The notes under the pieces are model-generated. The model saw nothing but the letters and a program-made list of their open reading frames with translations. It was not told the origin of the DNA and ran no database searches. Position numbers and translations under genes: made by a program. A DNA stretch of 64,000 nucleotides, taken from NCBI RefSeq assembly GCF_019977735.1, contig NZ_AP025019.1:124001-188000 (forward strand). Reading direction: 5' to 3'. The stretch's first letter is position 1. The number at the start of each line of letters is the position of its first letter. This document shows positions 55,297 to 63,843 of this stretch, piece after piece. Source of the DNA: Calothrix sp. PCC 7716 (GTDB lineage: Bacteria > Cyanobacteriota > Cyanobacteriia > Cyanobacteriales > Nostocaceae).

Positions 55297-57174
55297 ATGG
55301 CTGCTAAAAATCAAAAAAAACCGCCTGATGGAGAAGTTCGTCAAAGTCAAATTCTTACTACCTTTGGTCCCGGTTCAATGGTAGATTTACCAGATTATTC
55401 TGTACTAATAAGTGGTTTAAATCATTGGAAAGGATACCGTAACCAACCAATTTACGAAGAACGTCTTGCAGCAAAAGTGTGTCAGCAACTGGGAGTACCC
55501 AGAATCGAGATGTATGCACCACCTGCTGCTGAACAAGACCCGCAGGCGCCACGCACTGGAATCAAAGCGTTTACATTTCCTGGTTGGTTTGTTGCTCAAG
55601 TACCTGACTTAAAGTTTACATCTCAAGCTGGGAAAGATTACCAAACACGTCCCTTATTACCAGGAGTGCGTTTAGTTAAAAAACAGTATCTCAGTATTAA
55701 TAAGAAACCATATCCCGTTGTCCCAGTGCGCTTTGTTCAAGCTTGTTTAAATGGTCATATCAGTGATATCGATTGGTATATTTTCGTAAATCCAGATTGT
55801 CGCAGTAACTGCCCGGCGCCACTATGGTTAGATGAAGGTGGAACTGGTAACGACTTTGCTGATATATTTGTGCGGTGTGAACAATGTAAAAAAAGGCGCC
55901 CTTTATCTGATGCGACTATTCCCGGTCGATATACATTAGGAAGCTGCCAGGGAGAAAGACCTTGGTTGGGATTAGGTGCGGCAGAGGTTTGTACTGCATT
56001 AAATAGTGATAAACCAGAAAGAAATCGGTTGCTTGTTAGGTCAGCGAGTAATGCGTACTTTGCACAAACGTTAAGTGTTATCTCGATTCCTGATTCTGAC
56101 CAAAAGTTAAAAGATGCTGTTAGCTTGGTCTACGACATTTTATCAATGGCAGATGATGTGGGTGATGTGAATAAATTTCGTCGTAAAAATGCAACAGTCG
56201 CCGGTTATATTGAGGACTTTAGTGATGAAACAGTTTGGGCAGAAGTTGAACGGCGCCTGAAAAAAGAAACACCCAAACCCAAAAAAATCAAGCAGTTGGA
56301 AATTGAAGCATTACTGTCAAGTCCTGAAGAAATTGGCGAAGATGCTCCTAATGGTGACTTTTATGCACGTACTCGTAAACTGGATAATTTAAAACCTGCT
56401 CTCAAAGAACGTGTTAATCGAATTGTGTTAGTTCATCGACTGCGTGAAGTGATTGCTCAAATTGGTTTTACCAGGTTTGAAGCAGAAATGCTTGATATTG
56501 ATGGAGAGTTTGGCGATGAGTTATCACTCGAAGTTCGTCGCGCGTCTTTAGATGTCGAACCTAGATGGGTTCCAGCAATTGAGAACAAAGGTGAAGGAGT
56601 TTTTATTGGTTTTAGTAAAACAGCTATTGACCAGTGGCAACAACAACCATCTGTTAAAAATCGAGGACGTGATTTACTTAATGGTTATATTCAATGGTGT
56701 AGGCGCCGGGGAATAACAGTAGATGTAGCTAAATTCCCTGGTTTACCTTATATAATGCTGCATTCGTTGTCTCATTTGTTAATTACAACGGTATCTCTTG
56801 AATGTGGCTATGCAGCGAGTTCAATTCGAGAACGTATTTATGTTGGAGAGTCAGGATACGGTATTTTACTGTACACGGGTACATCAGGTTCAGAAGGTAC
56901 TTTGGGAGGTTTGGTACAAATTGGTAAACGTATTGAACATCATTTAGCAGCAGCTATTGAATTTGGCAAGTTGTGTTCTAATGACCCTGTTTGCGCTCAA
57001 CATAAACCAGATGATACACAAGTTGAACGTTTTCTACACGGCGCCGCATGTCATGGATGTTTGTTAACTGCTGAAACTTCATGCGAACGTCGCAACGAAT
57101 TTCTCGACCGCGCGCTTGTTGTTAATACGGTCGAAGCCCTTGGTGCAGCATTCTTCCCTGATGAGTTGGAATAA
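55297..57174 (+). CDS. drmB: DISARM DUF1998-domain protein DrmB
   Basis: I start it at the ATG at 55297, directly after the drmA stop (TAATATG), with GAGGAAGAGGAC as ribosome binding site. The 625-residue protein carries the DUF1998 core (HSLSHLLITTVSLECGYAAS, about 488-507, then GILLYTGTSGSEGTLGGLV). C-terminal cysteine clusters CSNDPVCAQH (about 560) and ACHGCLL (about 583), plus CEQCKK (about 193), are probably zinc-binding. DUF1998 proteins partner with helicases, here DrmA. Confidence 0.92.
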   Translation: MAAKNQKKPPDGEVRQSQILTTFGPGSMVDLPDYSVLISGLNHWKGYRNQPIYEERLAAKVCQQLGVPRIEMYAPPAAEQDPQAPRTGIKAFTFPGWFVAQVPDLKFTSQAGKDYQTRPLLPGVRLVKKQYLSINKKPYPVVPVRFVQACLNGHISDIDWYIFVNPDCRSNCPAPLWLDEGGTGNDFADIFVRCEQCKKRRPLSDATIPGRYTLGSCQGERPWLGLGAAEVCTALNSDKPERNRLLVRSASNAYFAQTLSVISIPDSDQKLKDAVSLVYDILSMADDVGDVNKFRRKNATVAGYIEDFSDETVWAEVERRLKKETPKPKKIKQLEIEALLSSPEEIGEDAPNGDFYARTRKLDNLKPALKERVNRIVLVHRLREVIAQIGFTRFEAEMLDIDGEFGDELSLEVRRASLDVEPRWVPAIENKGEGVFIGFSKTAIDQWQQQPSVKNRGRDLLNGYIQWCRRRGITVDVAKFPGLPYIMLHSLSHLLITTVSLECGYAASSIRERIYVGESGYGILLYTGTSGSEGTLGGLVQIGKRIEHHLAAAIEFGKLCSNDPVCAQHKPDDTQVERFLHGAACHGCLLTAETSCERRNEFLDRALVVNTVEALGAAFFPDELE

Positions 57175-57974
57175 TGTCAGTATTTCATAACCTTAGTCGC
57201 CCAACATTAATTAGTTTGGCAGATGCTTTGTCACAAGGTCGGCTGACAATTCCTTATTATGCAGCTTCTCTGACTGGTATTGTTCCCGTAGTTTGGCGCC
57301 AAGAAATTGCGTCTGAATTACAAAGCATGTCTCAGATGGGCTTTACTAATACTCATATAGCGTATACATTACGTTTACTTGCCCAAGAGCGTGCGTTATC
57401 TCAATCAACTCGTGACAGTATTGAGCTAGTTTGGACAGGTGAAGAAGTTGTAGGTTCGGAAAGTAGAGATACGAGTGTGGTTGTACGAGAGTTGTTTGTA
57501 AGAGCAAAAAGTAGCGTTTTAATTTCTAGTTTTGCTATTGATAAAGGCGCCAAAGCACGTGAGTTATTTCAAGTACTCGCTCAACGAATGGATGCTGACC
57601 CAAAATTAAACGTCAGAATGTTTCTTAATATCAAAAGAAATTATGGTGATAAACAGCCGGAGTCAGCGATTTTGAGAGAATTTGCGACTAGTTTTCGTAG
57701 AGAGGTATGGTCAGGTCAACGTTTACCAGAAGTATTTTATGACCCGCGCGCCCTTGAAATTGATACTGGCGCCAAAGCTTGTCTTCATGCAAAATGTGTA
57801 GTTGTTGATGAAGAACGGTTGTTTGTAACTTCTGCTAATTTTACAGAAGCTGCACATGAGCGTAATATCGAAGCTGGTGTACTTATTACTGACTCTGTTG
57901 CTGCTAAGGCTATGCGCTCGCAGTTTGAGACGCTCGTTGCTAGAGGAGTTTTGAAAAAGGCGCCGGGTATATGA
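57174..57974 (+). CDS. drmC: DISARM phospholipase D-like protein DrmC
   Basis: The 266-residue protein has one HKD motif (HAKCVVVDEERLFVTSANF, about 204-222) of the phospholipase D/nuclease superfamily, preceded by a structural half with SSVLISSFAIDKG (about 120-132). Its ATG overlaps the drmB stop (TAATG). DrmC is reported as dispensable for some DISARM protection, and its nuclease activity is assumed from the fold. It ends the operon. Confidence 0.92.
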   Translation: MSVFHNLSRPTLISLADALSQGRLTIPYYAASLTGIVPVVWRQEIASELQSMSQMGFTNTHIAYTLRLLAQERALSQSTRDSIELVWTGEEVVGSESRDTSVVVRELFVRAKSSVLISSFAIDKGAKARELFQVLAQRMDADPKLNVRMFLNIKRNYGDKQPESAILREFATSFRREVWSGQRLPEVFYDPRALEIDTGAKACLHAKCVVVDEERLFVTSANFTEAAHERNIEAGVLITDSVAAKAMRSQFETLVARGVLKKAPGI

Positions 57975-58015
57975 GTATTATTCAAATATGTATTTGAAAG
58001 TAATAAAGGAGTAAA

Positions 58016-58333
58016 ATGGTAATCATGAACGACAAACTTTATAATCCAAATAATTTTAGTGTAGAAGATATAAGGTATAAACAATATTTTGATAAATTGG
58101 CAAGCGTGTTTGGTAACGATTACGAAATTTGGATTAGAAAAGAAGATTATAGCAGAATGTTGTCTGCGGGTATAGTTAACCGTCATTCACTAGTCGCTGT
58201 AACAATTTATCTTAAATACGGTAGTGTTAAAATTGATGACCCTCTAAACCCAAGCGTTATTGAAATAGCGAAGAATCATTTCAAATCATCGAGTTTGGAA
58301 GACTTAAAGCTGAATGTACCTGTCTCAACCTGA
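58016..58333 (+). CDS. Hypothetical protein next to DISARM
   Basis: An AAAGGAG site 4 bp before the ATG fixes the start. The 105-residue soluble protein has a mixed fold (YFDKLASVFGNDYEIWIRKED, SAGIVNRHSLVAVTIYLKYG). It begins 41 bp after drmC on the same strand, so it could be transcribed with the defence operon. Family unknown. Confidence 0.7.
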   Translation: MVIMNDKLYNPNNFSVEDIRYKQYFDKLASVFGNDYEIWIRKEDYSRMLSAGIVNRHSLVAVTIYLKYGSVKIDDPLNPSVIEIAKNHFKSSSLEDLKLNVPVST

Positions 58334-58691
58334 TATCTCAAACATCATCATTATCAATAAAACTTTGGTTCATACTGCTCTCAACTAGTAAGCAATTTTA
58401 GCACTCAACTAAGTCAATAACTTTGTTCTATCTAAACCATGTGGGTTTTGGGGCGCCATCTTGACAATCATTTTTAGTGGACGCAGGCGCCTACTTAGAT
58501 ATTCTGCTCAAGAGTTAGGATTAGCAAATAGTGTAAAACAACTACTAGAGGAAATATCCGAGTATCAACATTAAATATTTATAATAATTACATGAATATT
58601 TTAAATTTAAACACAGAAAATTTATTATACATTTATTAAAGACGCTATCTACAAAAGTATAATAAAAATATTGTCAGATTTTATTTAAATC
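58334..58691. other. Interval with a coding relic
   Basis: No intact gene. A frame at 58461-58574 (RYSAQELGLANSVKQLLEEI, then SEYQH and stop) looks like the end of a lost protein; it starts with a TTG and includes a GGCGCC site. The rest is AT-rich promoter-like DNA before the nuclease gene. Confidence 0.45.
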
Positions 58692-59291
58692 ATGAAATTT
58701 CAATATCTCTTTCTAGGATTATTAGTAAGTGCTGTTTTTTCGGGTAGTGCAAAAGCAAGTGGCGATTTAAATTCTAGACAACTCAAAAGAGAGTTTAGTA
58801 GCGGTCAAACTATAACAACTACTGTTTCTAGCATTACAGATGGCGATACCATAAGGTTTAATTATCCCAAATTAAAAACAACGATTCCTTTACGCTTTGC
58901 CGTTGTAAATACTCCAGAGATGAGAGGGAATTACAGCCGAGGAGAAATAGAGTTAGGCAAGCGAGCTAGAGATGAGTTGTTAAAGTTTATTCAAAAAGAC
59001 TCTAGAATTATAGTGAGAGTTTCTCCTCAAGTCGAAGATGGAGGCAACAGATTAGTTGGAGAAATTTTACTGCCTAAAGATAGCGAATCAGTCAATGTAA
59101 AAATGCTGAAAGGCGGTTGGGGAGTAGTGGATTGTAGATTTCTCTATAATGCTGGGAATGCTCAAGGCAACTACCTAGTAGCAGAATCGCAAGCAGCAAA
59201 AATAATGAGTGGGATTTGGGCTAGAAATACCCCTTCTTGGTCAGGAGCAAAAGCTGCGTCTAATGCTGGTAAGTGTAAATATTCATCGTAA
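58692..59291 (+). CDS. Secreted staphylococcal-type nuclease
   Basis: The 199-residue product has a signal peptide (about 1-23, YLFLGLLVSAVFSGSAKA) and a thermonuclease domain with SITDGDTIRFNY, LRFAVVNTPEMRG and GWGVVDCRF. The tail SGAKAASNAGKCKYSS is the plain ending of which a displaced copy remains behind the other nuclease at 41335-42042. It lacks the cysteine-rich module. The two genes are diverged paralogues. Confidence 0.82.
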   Translation: MKFQYLFLGLLVSAVFSGSAKASGDLNSRQLKREFSSGQTITTTVSSITDGDTIRFNYPKLKTTIPLRFAVVNTPEMRGNYSRGEIELGKRARDELLKFIQKDSRIIVRVSPQVEDGGNRLVGEILLPKDSESVNVKMLKGGWGVVDCRFLYNAGNAQGNYLVAESQAAKIMSGIWARNTPSWSGAKAASNAGKCKYSS

Positions 59292-59588
59292 ATTTTACAA
59301 GTATTATCTAACGTGTGATACAACCAAATAAATATTTCCGAAGAATTACTGATGCTGCTTTTAGGCATTGTTAATAGATTGGAATAGAGCCTACATAAAC
59401 CCGACTTTATGAGGCAGTAGCTGTTTTAGTTGAAAGCAATAGGCGATTAGACTAAAACAGTCATCTTTTCCTTTTGTGATAAACATCAACCTGCTTTGGC
59501 TTCGGCTGAGGCAGGTTAAAAATTTATGCGCGTTAGTATTGCAATGTTATTGGGAACCATAACAATGTAGTAAAAATTATGATTTAAT

Positions 59589-60149
59589 ATGAGTTTTAAA
59601 AAGCTTATTGCATTAACAACAGCATTGACATTAACTGTAAGCTCAGGCGCCGAAGCACAGTCTAAGAGATTATTATATGATGGTAACTACGATGGAGCTT
59701 ACCAAAAAGTTTATATTTTGAATAAAAAGTTGGTTAGACAGCAAAACTATCAAGGCGCCACAGAGCGTTTGTATAAAGTTAATTATGAAATACAAGCTCA
59801 AAGCCTAACTGCTTTACACAGTAGTAATTCCAATGGCAAAGTTAAGAAGGATATACAAAGATATTCGCAGTTAATCAATTGTTCAACCGCTAGACCATTC
59901 GTTGCATCAAAAAGCTACCTTGATGGCTCAAAAGGAAAAGGTTTTTTAACTCTTATTACTCCTTGGGAAGACCCCGGTGATATTCATATGTCAACCAATC
60001 GTTTAGTATGGAAGTACTGGAACGTATGCCATAATGTAAGGGATGCAGCAAGATTTGATTTAACACAAACAGCAAAACGGTATGGTTATAGAGGTAATTT
60101 TGAAGTTAAAAATGAATTATTTCCTCCATCACTCCAACAATATTTATAA
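59589..60149 (+). CDS. Secreted hypothetical protein
   Basis: A signal peptide (about 1-23, ALTTALTLTVSSGAEAQ with an Ala-x-Ala cleavage site) precedes 160 residues with a repeated NYxGA motif (GNYDGAYQKVY; QNYQGATERLY). Two cysteines (INCSTARP, WNVCHNV) may form a disulphide. Family unknown; the location should be periplasmic or outside the cell. Confidence 0.75.
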   Translation: MSFKKLIALTTALTLTVSSGAEAQSKRLLYDGNYDGAYQKVYILNKKLVRQQNYQGATERLYKVNYEIQAQSLTALHSSNSNGKVKKDIQRYSQLINCSTARPFVASKSYLDGSKGKGFLTLITPWEDPGDIHMSTNRLVWKYWNVCHNVRDAARFDLTQTAKRYGYRGNFEVKNELFPPSLQQYL

Positions 60150-60167
60150 TAAAAGCAAAGTATTAAT

Positions 60168-60300
60168 TCAAAATATCAAATCAAAGAAGAGTGTTTCGGC
60201 GCCACATAATCCTATAAAAAACTTGATAGTGGCGCCTTTAACCTATTTTTCTTAGTGGTATATGCGTACTACATTGGTGTGCGTTCCAGGACTTACTTAA
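60168..60300. repeat. Diverged direct repeat, copy 1 (copy 2 at about 60757-60885)
   Basis: Both copies start AAAATATCAAATCA(A/T)AGAAG and contain GTGTTT(C/A)GGC(G/A)CCA and GTACTACATTGG(T/A)GTG in the same order. Matching is patchy in between, so this is an old duplication. Confidence 0.6.
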
Positions 60301-60384
60301 TCATATCAGGCGCCAAGGTAATAATATTCCAACGATTTCATCCAAATTAACAATGGCGCCAACAATTTCTACTGACTTAAAATC

Positions 60385-60408
60385 GGTTGTGGTCACGTGA
60401 CCACAACC
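60385..60408. repeat. 24-bp perfect palindrome centred on CACGTG
   Basis: GGTTGTGGTCAC and its exact complement meet without a spacer. There is no adjacent T-run, so it is more likely a protein-binding or cruciform site than a terminator. Confidence 0.8.
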
Positions 60409-60562
60409 AATGTAGTACTTATACACGCCATTTGAAACATGTAGCAATAGTACGTATTCGTGCTTGTTGACACTAATGATAGATAATAATGCTTGCCCAA
60501 CTGCGGCAGCAATTTACAATTAATAGTACTAGCTGAATAGTAAATAAATATTATTTATTGGT

Positions 60563-60580
60563 GTGGCTCACGTGAGCCAC
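60563..60580. repeat. 18-bp perfect palindrome centred on CACGTG
   Basis: GTGGCTCACGTGAGCCAC shares the central GTGG-x-CACGTG-x-CCAC plan with the palindrome 165 bp upstream, which suggests the same binding protein. Confidence 0.8.
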
Positions 60581-61248
60581 TCCGATGAATTAGAAAAATG
60601 ACCACATCAGGTGCCGGGATATGTGTATTTTGAGAAGAATTGCTACAATTACTTGCATTTGCACAAATATTGCTATCTTTTGTCTAACATAAGGTCAACC
60701 TGATTATTTGTTAAGGCACCTCTCGAAGCAAAAAGTTTTGGTCGAATGGCAGTATTTAAAATATCAAATCATAGAAGGGTGTTTAGGCACCATTCATACC
60801 CGACAACAAACGTGACACTGGGCTAAAACCTACTCTCCTTCCATACATAAGTACTACATTGGAGTGGGACTTGAGTCGCACACCGATGCGTCATACAAAC
60901 TAGCGAAACTGCTACCAGCCGCCATACATAGCTTGAAACGCCTGTACAATAAGCATTAAGCAAAAAAATCAATATTGGATCAACCGCACTCGCCGCAATA
61001 CTAAAAGCGCTAATTTCTAGTATTAGCAATACTTTCAGGGTTTTGCAATCCTTTTCCTGTCAGAAAGATAACAGTATGAATCATTACTCAGTGTTTGCAA
61101 CATAACTAGAGGGTGTCATTAAACAAGCATGGTGATTTCTACTTATTTAAAGGTCTTGGCTATTGTGTTTACCGATAATATAGTTCTTTGCTTTTAGGCA
61201 TTATGCCCAGATTTGACCGCAGCTAATAATTGGGATGAGCGTATCATT

Positions 61249-61422
61249 AGAACAGAAAACCGGGTTAAGCTTAAAAGTCTTATCATGTAAGAATTTTATC
61301 GAGGGTCAAGGTAGCTCAATCCATGAAGCTTCTTGAACCTCTCAACGACAATTCAAGGGTTTCAGCCACAAGATTACTTATGTAGTATTTCTATAGTACA
61401 GTTTAACCCGGTTTTCTGCTCT
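61249..61422. mobile_element. MITE-like element with 20-bp terminal inverted repeats
   Basis: AGAACAGAAAACCGGGTTAA (61249-61268) and TTAACCCGGTTTTCTGCTCT (61403-61422) are inverted copies with one mismatch. Weaker similarity extends outward on both sides. The 134-bp interior has no gene. Size and structure fit a non-autonomous transposon or the paired ends of a deleted insertion sequence. Confidence 0.55.
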
Positions 61423-61423
61423 G

Positions 61424-61672
61424 ATGCTACTACTAGCGCATATTACATTCTTAAAATCTACATCTGCTGCTTTAGAATGGGGTAATTATATAAAAGCTTC
61501 TTTTGATGTATTTTTACCTGAACTATACAATAAATTAGGTTTTAACAGTGCTTTAACCAGAGACGAGGAAAGAGAAAATTGGACACGCTTTAGTCAGGCA
61601 ATTATTTATAGACACAAAAAATATATACATAATCGAAGCTCATCAGGCGAGCAAGAAAATAGAGGAAGTTAA
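61424..61672 (+). CDS. Hypothetical protein, probably 5'-truncated
   Basis: The 82-residue frame begins at the edge of the MITE-like repeat. The first 15 residues look accidental, while FDVFLPELYNKLGFNSALTR and ENWTRFSQAIIYRHKKY look like the end of a conserved cyanobacterial protein. The insertion probably removed the original 5' part. Confidence 0.5.
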   Translation: MLLLAHITFLKSTSAALEWGNYIKASFDVFLPELYNKLGFNSALTRDEERENWTRFSQAIIYRHKKYIHNRSSSGEQENRGS

Positions 61673-61918
61673 AAATGTTTATGTATTTCTCTAAGAAGGA
61701 CAAGACTAAATTCAGAAACTATGTGGCGCAAAAATGGATACTATTTTTTTAAAAATCACGAATATCTGCCTTTAAATGGCTTTTTTTGAGGGTAGAAGCA
61801 GAAATCATTTTCTATAATCATTATCAGTATCACTCTCAGAAAATAACTTCTTAAAATCAGTGACAATAGTCAGTTGGCTGTGCTAGGTTAGGTCAGATTT
61901 TTTGAATTATTGGGGTCA

Positions 61919-62236
61919 ATGGATAAAACTACACGAAGCCAATTGTACAAATACAGCCAGCGCTACCAGGAGATTAAACCTCGCTACCCATATTTACATT
62001 TCGTGAGTCTAGATGAAGCCACTCTAGAGCTTTATTGGAGCTACGGTGGGCAGTTGGAAGATTTAGGGGTGGATATGGTTGATGATACTTTACAAGAGGT
62101 TTTGAACGGACACCCTTTCAATCTGGAAGCGGCTATTTTGGCTACTATCCAGTATGGGAAAAGGCATCCTTTTGAAAGCCAGAGGCACGCAACTAATTTT
62201 TTGATCAAAGCACTCCGAGAGGGTTGGAAGCCATAA
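61919..62236 (+). CDS. Hypothetical helical protein
   Basis: The start at 61919 (MDKTTRSQLYKYSQRYQEI) has a GGGG stretch a few bases upstream; an in-frame TTG at 61910 is an alternative. The 105-residue protein is helical and rich in Tyr and His, with conserved-looking HPFNLEAAILATIQYGKRHP. It is a single gene. Family unknown. Confidence 0.65.
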   Translation: MDKTTRSQLYKYSQRYQEIKPRYPYLHFVSLDEATLELYWSYGGQLEDLGVDMVDDTLQEVLNGHPFNLEAAILATIQYGKRHPFESQRHATNFLIKALREGWKP

Positions 62237-62551
62237 CCAAAAGCTTTTTCTAACTCTGTTCATACATTTGACCTGTTTTTGTTTGGCTGAAAATATACCA
62301 CCTTACAGCCATAAGAATTAACAACAAAAGACTTCTAACTCACCCCCTTTGAGGCACTTATTTATTAGTTTGTAGCCTTTTTAAGCGTTTATCTTTAGTT
62401 TTTAGTTTTTGCTTAAAGCTATCAGTAAACAATCTCAAGGTTGAAGCCTCCCTAAAGCGTTCCAACAGCCCGATAGCGGTGGCAACTTACCAACTGGTCG
62501 AAAAACTGAGAGGAACTACCTCAGCTGCTTGATGAATCTAAAACTTAAAAT
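62237..62551. other. Gene-less interval between convergent genes
   Basis: About 315 bp with nothing recognisable beyond T-rich tracts near 62390-62410. Confidence 0.5.
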
Positions 62552-63400
62552 CTAAGGGATTTTAGGAAACTTACCATTGTTTTTTATAACAAACTCTTCT
62601 TTACTAACTTTTTGCAGGCACCATAAATCTCTATAATCTTCAAGATAATACTTTTTTAACCACCATAAACATATTCCCCCAAAGTCTATATAAACAGGTT
62701 TTGTAGCTTGATACCATACATCTCTTGATTTTTTCCAGCAAAATAAATGATGTCCTGCATAAGCTTTTTCAATTTCCTGTTCTATTTCACCTGCAAAATG
62801 AATTTGAACCATACAGTTAAATTTTTGGTATGATATCAAACATTTTTCATATTCAGGATTTTCAGACTTTTTATGAAAGTAGTCACCTCTGTATATAGTT
62901 TTTCCGTATTTTTTAAAATCACTGAAATTGCTATGATTGCTATAACCTCTAAATACAATATCATTGAATAACTGATGGTACGGTTCTGGTAACTTGTCTA
63001 AGATTGCAAAGTTCTTTTCAAAATTTTTACCGTTAACTATCCAAACCATATTTTGATAAAAATTTTCTCTAGCACTTAACTCATCAAAGTTCATAGGTGA
63101 ATTTTGAATTTCAATAACCATACCATCATCGGTTTTTATATCAGCTATGTGTTTTTCTCCAGTATTTTCTTCAAAATGCACTACTTCTTGATTTTCTTTA
63201 CTAAAATAGCTTTTCCATAATCTGTGCCAGGGTGTTTCGTTTTCCCACCACGAATCACAACTTTTTAAAGACTTATGTGCCCAGTGCCAAACTTTTCTAG
63301 TACCACATTTAGAAAGCACAGAATTATTACATAGACAACAGACCCCTTCTTGCTTTGGTTCTGGTTCTTGTTTAGCACCGTTCACAAATGCATACTTCAT
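62552..63400 (-). CDS. CoiA-like competence-type nuclease protein
   Basis: The ATG at 63400 has an AAGG site at proper distance, so I prefer it to the longer frame from 63445. The 282-residue protein has an N-terminal cysteine pair (VCCLCNNSVL), WHWAHKS, then WHRLWKSYF and HIADIKTDDGMVIEIQNSPM. This is the order seen in CoiA-type proteins, whose H-x-A-D and E-I-Q residues form a nuclease-like site. CoiA supports DNA uptake in competent bacteria; on a plasmid it may act in defence or recombination instead (inference). It lacks GGCGCC sites. Confidence 0.75.
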   Translation of the reverse strand: MKYAFVNGAKQEPEPKQEGVCCLCNNSVLSKCGTRKVWHWAHKSLKSCDSWWENETPWHRLWKSYFSKENQEVVHFEENTGEKHIADIKTDDGMVIEIQNSPMNFDELSARENFYQNMVWIVNGKNFEKNFAILDKLPEPYHQLFNDIVFRGYSNHSNFSDFKKYGKTIYRGDYFHKKSENPEYEKCLISYQKFNCMVQIHFAGEIEQEIEKAYAGHHLFCWKKSRDVWYQATKPVYIDFGGICLWWLKKYYLEDYRDLWCLQKVSKEEFVIKNNGKFPKIP

Positions 63401-63790
63401 ATGAAATACCTTATTTAGGACATAGGTACTATAAAGATAACACACCTGTAGCCACAGTAAACCCCAGGATATACTAATTTGTACAGTTTATGTGCGAATA
63501 TGTACTACTTGCAAACGTAATGACTCACGGTTCGCCCATTTTAAATTGAGTTAGGAAAAAGCTGAACGATTTAATAAGGGTTCTAGGCTATGATTCAAAT
63601 GTACTTTCATCCCGACTTTATGCGAGCGCATAAAAATAGAGTTTTTAGAGGGGGGTGATAGTTTAAGGAGAATTTACGGAAATCGCTAAAACCATTACGA
63701 TACCTAGATTTTATGATTTTTAGCAATTTCTCAAACTCAAAAAAAAATAGGCGAACCGGGAGTAATCATGTAACAATTTATAAAAACTAT
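63401..63790. other. Gene-less interval
   Basis: About 390 bp without a supported gene; it should hold the promoter of the CoiA-like gene. A G-run (GGGGGG) stands near 63651-63656. Confidence 0.5.
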
Positions 63791-63843
63791 ACGTGGTAAT
63801 AGTTTTCAGCCCATGTTGCAGGTTTTTACACTTATCTCGGTTT
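63791..63843. repeat. Copy 2 of the 52-bp dispersed repeat
   Basis: This matches 37925-37976. On the minus strand it encodes NRDKCKNLQHGLK, the kind of tail seen in the zinc-ribbon relic, so it may be the last remnant of a third zinc-ribbon gene. Confidence 0.7.

Larger units (their letters stand above)
60150..61248. other. Gene-poor, repeat-rich region
   Basis: About 1.1 kb without a supported gene. It holds a diverged direct duplication (about 60168-60300 and 60757-60885), two CACGTG-centred palindromes and several GGCGCC sites. Short stretches look like decayed coding sequence, for example VEIVGAIVNLDEIVGIL on the minus strand near 60330. Confidence 0.6.

Noticed and set aside
60823-61029. 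68-codon hydrophobic minus-strand frame
   Set aside because: It overlaps copy 2 of the diverged repeat, has no ribosome binding site, and copy 1 does not keep the frame.
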